A program made the translations under genes and the position numbers. Positions 9,325 through 16,316 of a stretch of DNA of 64,000 bases are shown one piece after another. Under the pieces are notes generated by a model, which had not been told where the DNA came from, made no database searches, and saw only the letters and a list, made by a program, of their open reading frames with translations. The first letter of the stretch is position 1, and every line of letters begins with the position of its first letter. The DNA lies in contig JABJEK010000098.1 of the NCBI GenBank assembly GCA_018702955.1, forward strand, positions 1-64,000, in the 5' to 3' direction. The stretch comes from Rhodospirillaceae bacterium (lineage in GTDB: Bacteria > Pseudomonadota > Alphaproteobacteria > UBA6615).

Positions 9325-10208
9325 GCGGCGCCCCCGGCATTGCCGCCCGGCACACCATCGCCCGGCGCTCGGTCACGCCCGTAGTGCCGGTAATATTTCC
9401 CGGTCACCAGATCGGTTTTGACCACGATACAAACGTCGGTGGTGTTGAATTGGTGGTCCACCACGGCCCCGTCACCCACGAACCCGCCAAGCCTGAGATA
9501 GCCCTTCAACAGCGGCGGCAGCGCCGTCAGCGCCGCCTTCTTGTTGATCTCGTCGGCCGGCATGAAGTTCATGGCCACATGTAGTTCCGGCAATGCCACG
9601 GGGCGCATTTCCTCGGGCGCCATGTGGAAATGGTGCAGATAGCTGAGCGGCAGGGCGAGGCTTTCAGGCTCAACACCATGCAGACTGGCGCAGCCGAACA
9701 TCACGGATATGTCGTGATGGAAAACAAACTGGGCAATCGCCGACCAGAGCAGCTGCATGGTGGGTCGGCCGCGATAATCCTGATCGACGCATGATCGGCC
9801 AAGCTCAAGCGCCTCACCGGAATAATTCATGAGCGGGGTGATGTCATATTCACCCGCGGAATAGAAGCGCCCGAGTTTGCGGGCATTCTCGCCGCGCAAC
9901 AAACGGTAGGTCGCGATGATCGATTCCGCACCCTGCCCGCGTTCCGTGTCGCACACGAGCAAATGCTCGCATGCACCATCAAAGGGGTCGATGTCGCGTC
10001 GAACCCGCGCCATCTCTGCGTCCGGCTTCGCCTTCATCTCATCGTAGAAAACGCGATATCGCAGAGCCTGCGCGGCCGCGATGTCGTCTTCATCACGGGC
10101 CAGGCGTGCCACGAGCGAACCGGAACCGAGCGCCGCCAGCGCCTCACCGAGACGCTCCGCGCCCCCGGGCGTCGGTACGCCGCCGTCACCATCAGGGAAG
10201 TCGTTCAT
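9321..10208 (-). CDS. olsB: L-ornithine N-alpha-acyltransferase OlsB (GNAT fold)
   Basis: OlsB-type acyltransferase that would join a 3-hydroxyacyl chain from acyl carrier protein to ornithine, the first step of ornithine-lipid synthesis. Recognisable segments are AAQALRYRVFYDEM, the FDGACEHLLV loop, GENARKLGRFYSAGEYD and ELGRSCVDQDYRGRPTMQLLW. Older annotations call this family hemolysin-like. I chose ATG 10208 (295 residues). A longer frame to 10322 overlaps fur with unrelated sequence. The stop overlaps olsA. Confidence 0.85.
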   Translation of the reverse strand: MNDFPDGDGGVPTPGGAERLGEALAALGSGSLVARLARDEDDIAAAQALRYRVFYDEMKAKPDAEMARVRRDIDPFDGACEHLLVCDTERGQGAESIIATYRLLRGENARKLGRFYSAGEYDITPLMNYSGEALELGRSCVDQDYRGRPTMQLLWSAIAQFVFHHDISVMFGCASLHGVEPESLALPLSYLHHFHMAPEEMRPVALPELHVAMNFMPADEINKKAALTALPPLLKGYLRLGGFVGDGAVVDHQFNTTDVCIVVKTDLVTGKYYRHYGRDRAPGDGVPGGNAGGAA

Positions 10209-10242
10209 CCGAATTGCGCCTGCATGGGTTCGCGACGGTCCG

Positions 10243-10692
10243 TCAATCGGTGCCGTCGTCGTCCGCGGATTGAATGGGCTTCGCGAACAGTTCAAGGCGA
10301 TGATCAATGAGCTCATAGCCATGATCGCGGGCGATCTTGGTTTTCAGCGCTTCGATCTCTTCATTGAAAAACTCAATCACCTTGCCGGTCTTCACATCGA
10401 TCAGGTGGTCATGATGATCGTCATGCGCCTCTTCATAGCGCGCCCGGCCATCACCGAAATCATGCTTCTCGAGAATGTTGGCTTCTTCGAACAAGCGTAC
10501 CGTCCGGTAGACCGTGGCAATTGAAATACGCGAATCGAGCTGGGTGGCCCGACGATAGACCTGATCCACGTCGGGGTGATCCTCGGCTTCCGACAGCACG
10601 CGCGCGATCGTCCGGCGTTGCTCGGTCAGCTTGAGTCCACGATCCGTGCACAGCTGCTCGATCCTCGACAACTTGTTCGTGCTCAAATCCAC
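10243..10692 (-). CDS. fur: Fur/Mur-family metalloregulator
   Basis: A 149-residue Fur-family repressor. The N-terminal winged helix is visible (LKLTEQRRTIARVL, then SRISIATVYRTVRLFEEANI as recognition helix). The metal-site motif HDDHHDHLIDVKTG (H93, H94, D95, H96) lacks the CxxC that carries structural zinc in gamma-proteobacterial Fur, as is usual in alphaproteobacterial Fur/Mur. It is not Irr-like (no HHH heme motif). The metal could be iron or manganese. GTG start. Gene order mucR-fur-olsB on the same strand. Confidence 0.88.
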   Translation of the reverse strand: MDLSTNKLSRIEQLCTDRGLKLTEQRRTIARVLSEAEDHPDVDQVYRRATQLDSRISIATVYRTVRLFEEANILEKHDFGDGRARYEEAHDDHHDHLIDVKTGKVIEFFNEEIEALKTKIARDHGYELIDHRLELFAKPIQSADDDGTD

Positions 10693-10790
10693 CCCCGACC
10701 GGTCGACCAGCTATCTGGTTCGGAAATCTTCACCTGCGCAATATAGGCCAAATATCGAGTCACAGCGAACATACCCCCGCAACGCCGGGG

Positions 10791-11195
10791 CTATTTATTG
10801 CCGCGTTTTCCGAGGCCAATCTTTTTCGCCAGCTGGCTACGCTTCTTGGCGTAGTTCGGCGCGACCATGGGGTAATCCGCGGCCAGGCCCCAGCGTTCGC
10901 GATATTGCTCCGGGGTCATGTCATACGAGGTCTTGAGATGCCGCTTCAGCATCTTCAGTTTTTTCCCATCCTCGAGACAGACGATAAAATCCGCCGTCAC
11001 CGACTTTTTGATCGGGACCGCGGGCGATGGACGCTGTTGCGCGCTTGCCGAACCACCGGTGTCGCTAAGGCTGGCATGCACCTGAGCGATCAACTGAGGC
11101 AGATCATTTGCCGGCAGTTTGTTGTTTGACACATGTGCCGCGACTATATCGGCCGTCAACTTCAACAATTCTGCGGAACTAACCTGTTCACTCAT
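10791..11195 (-). CDS. mucR: MucR/Ros-family transcriptional regulator
   Basis: A 134-residue MucR/Ros homologue. The signature runs from CLEDGKKLKMLKRHLK through MTPEQYRERWGL to DYPMVAPNYAKKRSQLAKKI, with a basic C-terminus. Against the Ros zinc finger C-x2-C-x9-H-x4-H, the four positions here are C73, D76, H86 and Y91, so only two canonical ligands remain; some family members bind DNA without zinc. MucR proteins bind AT-rich DNA and repress surface, motility and cell-cycle genes in alphaproteobacteria. A 98 bp gap separates it from fur. Confidence 0.92.
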   Translation of the reverse strand: MSEQVSSAELLKLTADIVAAHVSNNKLPANDLPQLIAQVHASLSDTGGSASAQQRPSPAVPIKKSVTADFIVCLEDGKKLKMLKRHLKTSYDMTPEQYRERWGLAADYPMVAPNYAKKRSQLAKKIGLGKRGNK

Positions 11196-11240
11196 TTGAT
11201 TTGCCTCATGAATGCTAACAACTGTGACTATACAATCGAG

Positions 11241-11270
11241 TATTTAGGCTCTGCTCGGCGTTTGTCCAAG
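11241..11270 (-). promoter_or_regulatory. Probable promoter of mucR
   Basis: On the minus strand CTTGGAC (11270..11264) is followed, with 17 bp between TTGGAC and the next element, by TAAATA (11246..11241), about 45 bp before the mucR ATG. This fits an alphaproteobacterial housekeeping promoter (-35 CTTGAC, -10 CTATAT class). Confidence 0.5.
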
Positions 11271-11291
11271 TTTTTTTGATCCACAGATCAC

Positions 11292-11777
11292 TCATGTAAT
11301 CAAATGGCCGCGGCGCGCATACACCAGAGCATCGACCTTCCGGCCCTGTCCGGTGTAATAGTCGGGTCGAAGGCCGGCCGGCAGAAAACCAACCGATTCA
11401 TAGAGTGCAATCGCCGCCGCATTGTCCACGGCGACCTCGAGCACGATCCGCGTTTGCGTACCGACATGCCGGAAAAAGGCATCGAGCATGCCGCGTGCCA
11501 CGCCGGACCGGCGCGCGACCGGTGCCACACACAGGGTAAGGATCTCGGCTTCGTCGCCCGACATCCGGCCCACAAGAAGTGCCGAGGCGTCAATTTCGTC
11601 TTGGCGCGCGACGAGCGCGAAGGTCGTCGGCATTCCCAGGATCGTGCGAAACGCGCTTTCCGACCATGGCGTTTCCGGGAGGGGCGTGAAGCAAAGGCCG
11701 TGAAGTCGCGCGAGATGCGCCGCTGCGCCGACAGGCGCCTCTTCGATGATCCAGCCCGGTGCCGGTGTCGACGTCAA
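11292..11777 (-). CDS. rimI: Ribosomal-protein-alanine N-acetyltransferase RimI
   Basis: GNAT acetyltransferase of 161 residues that acetylates the N-terminus of ribosomal protein S18 in well-studied species. The acetyl-CoA site reads CVAPVARRSGVARGMLDAFF, followed by VLEVAVDNAAAIALYESVGF and the RimI-typical RPDYYTGQGRKVDALVYAR. It starts with TTG 11777, 9 bp after the tsaB stop, with AGGGGC just upstream as ribosome binding site. The tsaB-rimI pairing is widespread and supports the specific call. Confidence 0.9.
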   Translation of the reverse strand: MTSTPAPGWIIEEAPVGAAAHLARLHGLCFTPLPETPWSESAFRTILGMPTTFALVARQDEIDASALLVGRMSGDEAEILTLCVAPVARRSGVARGMLDAFFRHVGTQTRIVLEVAVDNAAAIALYESVGFLPAGLRPDYYTGQGRKVDALVYARRGHLIT

Positions 11778-11786
11778 ACCCAGCCC

Positions 11787-12509
11787 CTAGCCGCGAAGAC
11801 GCTGCCGGTCGGCCGCCGGCGGGCTGGTGTCGGGCGCGCGCAGATACATCGGACGTGGCGGCGAGATATCCGCACCCCCGGATTCGGCAAACGCGCTGGC
11901 TGCGAGGGCTGCGACAGCCGCCGCGTCCGCAGCCTGGATCCGGGTCACAAGTTGATCTGGCAGGTGATGGGTCGCCTGGGCAACGAAGCGTTCGACGGCG
12001 TCACCCACGAGCGTCGCGGCACCGTTGGAGAGATCGGCAAGCGACACGAGCCGCTCTTCGACCTCAGCCCCGGAGGCCACCGACGGCTCCATGAGCGGAT
12101 CGTCGCCGGAACCGAATGCCTGGAAGTACAAATCCGCTCGCTTGGTCTCCAGAAGAACACCCATCGGACCGGTCACCCCATCATTGCGGGCGATGTAACG
12201 ATGCACATCGAGGCTGCCAACCCCCATGACGGGAACACCCAACGCCAGGCCGAGCCCCCGCGCGGCGGCGATGGCGATACGCAAGCCGGTGTAGCCGCCG
12301 GGGCCGACGGAGACGGCGACAAGATCCAGGCCCTGAAAGCCCGTGTCTGCGACAACGTCGCGCGCCATCGGCATTAAAGCCTCGGCATGGCCGCGCTCCA
12401 TCGCCTCCCAGCGGCGTTGCGCGATCGCGCCACCCGCCCACAGCGCGGCGGAACACGCGCCGGCGGCGGCATCCAGGGCCAGAATTGTCGAATTGGAGGT
12501 CGTGCTCAT
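11787..12509 (-). CDS. tsaB: tRNA threonylcarbamoyladenosine biosynthesis protein TsaB
   Basis: Partner of TsaD/TsaE in t6A37 synthesis. The ASKHA fold is visible: STILALDAAAGACSAALW at the N-terminus and VGPGGYTGLRIAIAAARGLGLAL, the TsaB signature (GPGSFTGLRIG-like). At 240 residues the length is normal. I chose ATG 12509 because homology begins there; an open frame continues upstream into the 83 bp gap shared with the divergent dipeptidase gene, but with no family resemblance. Confidence 0.94.
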   Translation of the reverse strand: MSTTSNSTILALDAAAGACSAALWAGGAIAQRRWEAMERGHAEALMPMARDVVADTGFQGLDLVAVSVGPGGYTGLRIAIAAARGLGLALGVPVMGVGSLDVHRYIARNDGVTGPMGVLLETKRADLYFQAFGSGDDPLMEPSVASGAEVEERLVSLADLSNGAATLVGDAVERFVAQATHHLPDQLVTRIQAADAAAVAALAASAFAESGGADISPPRPMYLRAPDTSPPAADRQRLRG

Positions 12510-12592
12510 ATTCCTGCTTTTCGGCGAATCCGTAATCGGGTCTAGCATCGCGCGCGGGTCGCGGCAAAGGCGGCCGTCCGGAGGACTTTCCC

Positions 12593-13174
12593 ATGACTGA
12601 CGCCCCAACGCTGCGCGCCGCATATGTTGAAATCGATCAACAAGCCTACGATGTCGACATCCATCTGGCTTATGCAACCGCCGACAACTTCACCGGGCGT
12701 CCGGTCTATGCGAACGCGCATTGCTTTCTGCATGAGGACGCGGCGGCGCATCTGGCTCGCGCGATCGAGCTCGCCGGGCGCCTCGGATACCGCATGCTGA
12801 TTTTTGACGCCCTGCGGCCCAGCGAAGCCCAGTGGGCTTTGTGGAATCACACGCCCGATCCCGATTTTCTGGCCGATCCACGGCGCGGCTCGCCCCACAG
12901 CCGCGGCGTCGCGGTGGACCTGACCCTGATCGACGACACCGGTGCCCCCCTCGACATGGGCACGCCCTTCGATGCGTTCACGCCCCTGTCCCATCACGGC
13001 GCCGACGTATCAGCGGATGCCCAGCGCAACCGGCATCTGCTGCTCGGCATCATGTCGACCGCCGGCTGGGATTTCTATTCGAAGGAATGGTGGCATTTCC
13101 AGTTGTTCGATCCGCGGCGCTACCCATTGGCGGAAGACCGCGACCTCGACAAGCCGATGATGGGATCACGATGA
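12593..13174 (+). CDS. ddpX: D-alanyl-D-alanine dipeptidase (VanX/DdpX family)
   Basis: A 193-residue zinc dipeptidase. Zinc and catalytic residues are in place: SPHSRGVAVDLTL (H102, D109; the SxHxxGxAxD motif) and KEWWHFQ (E165, H168; the ExxWH motif). The substrate-binding DALRPSEAQWALW block precedes them. No signal peptide is seen, so it acts in the cytoplasm, probably recycling D-Ala-D-Ala from peptidoglycan; no vanH or vanA neighbours suggest glycopeptide resistance. It is divergent from tsaB and followed by a polysaccharide deacetylase. Confidence 0.92.
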   Translation: MTDAPTLRAAYVEIDQQAYDVDIHLAYATADNFTGRPVYANAHCFLHEDAAAHLARAIELAGRLGYRMLIFDALRPSEAQWALWNHTPDPDFLADPRRGSPHSRGVAVDLTLIDDTGAPLDMGTPFDAFTPLSHHGADVSADAQRNRHLLLGIMSTAGWDFYSKEWWHFQLFDPRRYPLAEDRDLDKPMMGSR

Positions 13175-13290
13175 TACCGCGATCGCGAAACAGGCTCTTT
13201 TCAAGGGCCTTGCGGCGCAAACCCCCCCAACGGTAACGTTCCGGAAATATGACAGCCAGTCTCATAGTGCCCCCGACAGTGGAGACGCAC

Positions 13291-14343
13291 GTGACCCGAC
13301 GAGCACTCGATTTGGTGAAACAACGCGCGCAAACGGTAATTGCCTCGATGCTGGCCGCAGCAGCGATCTGGTTGAGCCTGCCCGCGCCCGCGAATGCCGC
13401 CGATTCGGCCGTCATCCTGATGTATCACCGGTTTGGCGAGAACGCGTTTCCGTCCACCAACATTCGTCTCGAACAATTCGAGGCGCATATCGCAGAGCTC
13501 TCTTCAGGCCCCTACACCGTCATGTCCGTACCCGACATCGTCGCGGCGATCCGCGAGGGGCGCGAACTTCCCGACCGAACCGTCGGGATCACCATCGATG
13601 ACGGGTATAAGTCGATCTACACAGAGGCGTGGCCCCGGCTTCGGCGCGCCGGCTTTCCGTTCACGGTGTTCGTTTCAACCGACCCGGTCGACCGCAAATT
13701 CCCCGACTTCATGAACTGGGAACAGGTGCGCGAGCTGCACGAAGCGGGGGTGACCATCGGCGGGCATACCGACACACATCTCCACATGGCCGCCAACTCG
13801 GTCGAGCGGAACCGGTCAGACCTCGCCCAGTCGAATGTCCGATATGTCAGCGAACTCGGCGCCGTGCCGGCGCTGTTCGCCTATCCGTTCGGGGAAGCCA
13901 GCACCCAGGTCCAACAAGTCGTTCGCGACGCGGGTTACACGAGTGCGTTCGGTCAGCATTCCGGCCCGTTCGACGCCTCGGCCGACGGCTATTACATGCC
14001 CCGCTTCGCGTTGAACGAGGCGTTCGGCGACATGGATCGTTTTCGTCTCGTCACCAACGCGCTGCCGATACCCTATAGCGACATGACGCCGGCCAACCCG
14101 ACGCTGACGCAAAACCCGCCCATCTTTGGATTCACCCGAACGGCCGAGACGCCGCAGATCAACGGCCTCGCCTGCTATGCCGCAGACCAGGGTCAGGTTC
14201 GTGTCGAGACAATCGGGCCACGGATCGAAGTGCGGATGAACGGTGTGTTTCCAAGCGGCCGCGCCCGGATTAACTGCACCGGCCTGGGCCGCGACGGGCG
14301 CTGGCATTGGCTTGGAATGCTGTACTACGTACCGCGATCATAG
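13291..14343 (+). CDS. Exported polysaccharide deacetylase (NodB domain)
   Basis: A 350-residue protein with an N-terminal signal peptide ending around LPAPANAAD and a NodB-homology domain. The metal site can be followed: TIDDGYKS (motif 1, Asp pair), GGHTDTHLHM (motif 2, H-x3-H type) and AYPFGEAS (motif 3). It should remove acetyl groups from an N-acetylated polymer or peptidoglycan in the periplasm. The C-terminal 90 residues are an extra domain I do not recognise. I chose GTG 13291, which has GGAG 7 bp upstream; an ATG at 13249 would add 14 residues and spoil the signal peptide. Confidence 0.88.
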   Translation: MTRRALDLVKQRAQTVIASMLAAAAIWLSLPAPANAADSAVILMYHRFGENAFPSTNIRLEQFEAHIAELSSGPYTVMSVPDIVAAIREGRELPDRTVGITIDDGYKSIYTEAWPRLRRAGFPFTVFVSTDPVDRKFPDFMNWEQVRELHEAGVTIGGHTDTHLHMAANSVERNRSDLAQSNVRYVSELGAVPALFAYPFGEASTQVQQVVRDAGYTSAFGQHSGPFDASADGYYMPRFALNEAFGDMDRFRLVTNALPIPYSDMTPANPTLTQNPPIFGFTRTAETPQINGLACYAADQGQVRVETIGPRIEVRMNGVFPSGRARINCTGLGRDGRWHWLGMLYYVPRS

Positions 14344-14393
14344 AGGTTGGATCCGGTCGACGGCATCTGCCCCGATCACCCGGCGACAGGCAA

Positions 14394-15398
14394 CTAGCGT
14401 GATGCAATCGCGTCGAGGTCGAACGGCTCGGTCGACAGTTGCGCGACCTCGAAATCATCAAGCCGATTCGTTGAGATCAACCCGCGCAACGCATCGACAT
14501 ATGCCTCGCGACGTTCGGAGTAGCTGACGAGAGTCTGCGCAAGCTCATGCGCGTTGAGCTGTGTGTCGCGCGCGCGCATCTGTGCGCGGGTAACCCGGTA
14601 ATCCTCATAGGCATAGTGGCGGTTGAGATTGACCACATAGCTGCGGACACTATCGAGCAGGTTGTCGAATGCACGAACCTCGAAACGTTCGCCATCTGCC
14701 CGTTCCTCGGGAACGAACCCGGTGCCCTCGCTCCAGGCGCGCTGACCATAAAGGGCGTTGCCATCCCGCGCGAAGCGAGAGCGGCCCCAGCCGCTTTCCT
14801 CGATGGCCTGGGCCAGCGCCAATGTTGGTGAAACCGTATCCACCCGGCGCAACAGGGCGACAAAATCACCCGGCGCAGCGTCGTATTTGTCCGCGAGCCG
14901 ATCGAGCCAGATCTGGTCCTCTTCCGACAGGTCGCGACCGGACAGGATATGCTCTTCGAGATCAATAAGCTGCCGGCGCTCCAGGCGAACCTCTTCATTC
15001 GCCTTCAAGATCAGCGGGAGGACGGTGCGAATGAAGGTTTGCTTGCGTGCCTCCACGACCATCTGTTCATCGAAATCATCGGGCAGGGATTCAACCAACA
15101 GGCGCGGTACGCGCGAATCGCCGCGCCGGATTTGCCGCAGCGCATATCCGGTTTCATCGAGCACATCGTGTAAGATGTCGGCGGATGCGACCTCGACCAT
15201 ATCGTCATCGATGTCGGCGAATTGCGGGCGCGCGAGCGTAAAATCGACCTGCGGCAGCGCAATCCAATCGAGGGCCGCGCGCGCGGGCTGATCAACCGTA
15301 AATCCAGCCACCGCACCGTACAGCAGAGCTGCGCTAACGGCCGAGACCGTGAAAGCGGTGCGCTTATGTTTACCAAAATTTCGAATAACGCCCCTCAT
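14394..15398 (-). CDS. Bax-like glucosaminidase-domain protein
   Basis: A 334-residue protein with an N-terminal membrane anchor or signal (residues 14-35) and a C-terminal glucosaminidase (GH73-like) domain. The diagnostic stretch is SPTLALAQAIEESGWGRSRF followed by GNALYGQRAW, with the putative catalytic Glu in AIEES; E. coli Bax has the same layout. The middle (about 90-180) is charged and probably helical. It likely hydrolyses peptidoglycan between glucosamine and muramic acid in the periplasm. It converges on the deacetylase gene. Confidence 0.87.
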   Translation of the reverse strand: MRGVIRNFGKHKRTAFTVSAVSAALLYGAVAGFTVDQPARAALDWIALPQVDFTLARPQFADIDDDMVEVASADILHDVLDETGYALRQIRRGDSRVPRLLVESLPDDFDEQMVVEARKQTFIRTVLPLILKANEEVRLERRQLIDLEEHILSGRDLSEEDQIWLDRLADKYDAAPGDFVALLRRVDTVSPTLALAQAIEESGWGRSRFARDGNALYGQRAWSEGTGFVPEERADGERFEVRAFDNLLDSVRSYVVNLNRHYAYEDYRVTRAQMRARDTQLNAHELAQTLVSYSERREAYVDALRGLISTNRLDDFEVAQLSTEPFDLDAIASR

Positions 15399-15441
15399 CT
15401 CATACGTCCCCCCACGTCGCCGCGGGCCAGGGGCGTATCAA

Positions 15442-15470
15442 CTTTTATGCATATGCAATCTGTTCGGCAA
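15442..15470 (-). promoter_or_regulatory. Probable promoter of the Bax-like gene
   Basis: Minus-strand TTGCCG (15470..15465) and TAAAAG (15447..15442) are spaced by 17 bp and lie about 45 bp before the ATG at 15398. The rest of the 127 bp gap to nfu shows no other clear element. Confidence 0.45.
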
Positions 15471-15525
15471 GTCGTGCTTTTGCACCGACCTGCATGTTTG
15501 ATCTTCGAATTATTCCTGAATGCCG

Positions 15526-16080
15526 CTATGCGACAGCCTGAACCTCGTCCACTTCCGGCACGTAATGGCGCAGCAGATTCTCAATACCCATCTTCAGGGT
15601 CGCCGTGGAACTCGGGCATCCGGCGCACGCACCCTGCATGGTCAGGAAGACCACGCCATCCTCGAAGCCGTGAAATACAATATCGCCGCCATCCGTCGCC
15701 ACCGCAGGACGCACGCGCGTGTCGAGCAGCTCGACGATCTGTGCGACCACCTCTTTATTCTCACCGTCGTCGACCGCATGCGCCGGGCCCGCGGCCTCGC
15801 GCATCACCGGATCACCCGACGTGTAATGTTCCATGATTGCGCCCAGCACGGCGGGCTTCAGGACCTGCCAATCGGCTTCCGGCGCTTTCGTCACTGTGAC
15901 GAAATCGCTGCCGAGAAATACCGCCGTCACTTCGGGCACCGCGAATAGCCGCAACGCAAGGGGCGACGTATCCGCGCTCTCCCGGTTGGGGAAGTCGGCC
16001 GTGCCTGCGGCGAGCACCTCGCTGCCCGGAAGGAACTTCAGGGTTGCGGGGTTGGGAGTTTCTTCGGTCTGGATAAACAT
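15526..16080 (-). CDS. nfuA: NifU-like Fe-S cluster scaffold (Nfu family)
   Basis: A 184-residue Nfu protein. The N-terminal Nfu_N domain begins MFIQTEETPNPATLKFLPG, as in eukaryotic NFU1 and alphaproteobacterial homologues. The C-terminal NifU domain holds the cluster ligands CAGCPSS (CxxC) after VRPAVATDGGDIVFHGFEDG. It carries 4Fe-4S clusters to target enzymes such as MiaB-type proteins. I chose ATG 16080; the upstream extension to 16152 has no resemblance. It is divergent from the cyclase across a 236 bp gap with repeated GTTAACG boxes. Confidence 0.92.
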   Translation of the reverse strand: MFIQTEETPNPATLKFLPGSEVLAAGTADFPNRESADTSPLALRLFAVPEVTAVFLGSDFVTVTKAPEADWQVLKPAVLGAIMEHYTSGDPVMREAAGPAHAVDDGENKEVVAQIVELLDTRVRPAVATDGGDIVFHGFEDGVVFLTMQGACAGCPSSTATLKMGIENLLRHYVPEVDEVQAVA

Positions 16081-16138
16081 CCGGTACCTTGCCTCATAGA
16101 CTGTTGAAACCACATTCAACGCGTGGCCTGGAGCCCGT

Positions 16139-16276
16139 GTTAACGAATCCATTCTGGTTCGTTAACGATTTACACGATCCGGGCGTCGTTGAAGAGGGAA
16201 TTTGGGCCGTTTTCCGGAATAATCAAGCCCTGATTTGCGCCCCAGTTGGTTAACGCGAGAGCTCGTTACGGTTAAC
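16139..16276. promoter_or_regulatory. Four GTTAACG boxes in the nfu/cyclase intergenic region
   Basis: The hexamer GTTAAC occurs at 16139, 16161, 16249 and 16271, each followed by G. Spacings are 22, 88 and 22 bp, all multiples of 22 (about two helical turns). The first two boxes form an inverted repeat GTTAACGAA-N10-TTCGTTAAC; the last two are direct repeats GTTAACGCG. A GANTC site (GAATC, 16145) overlaps the first box. The 236 bp gap contains no gene; it should hold promoters for nfu and the cyclase. Confidence 0.65.
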
Positions 16277-16316
16277 GCGACGGCCCTCAAAGTAGCGAAC
16301 ACAGCAAGAACATCCT

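Noticed and set aside
11272-11290. TGATCCACA near rimI/mucR as a DnaA box
   Set aside because: One mismatch to TTATCCACA and only a single copy; no cluster or AT-rich unwinding region, so no origin.
12593-13174. VanX-type dipeptidase as a vancomycin-resistance gene
   Set aside because: No vanH, vanA/B ligase, vanR or vanS near it; chromosomal DdpX relatives are common in proteobacteria, and a peptidoglycan-recycling role is simpler.
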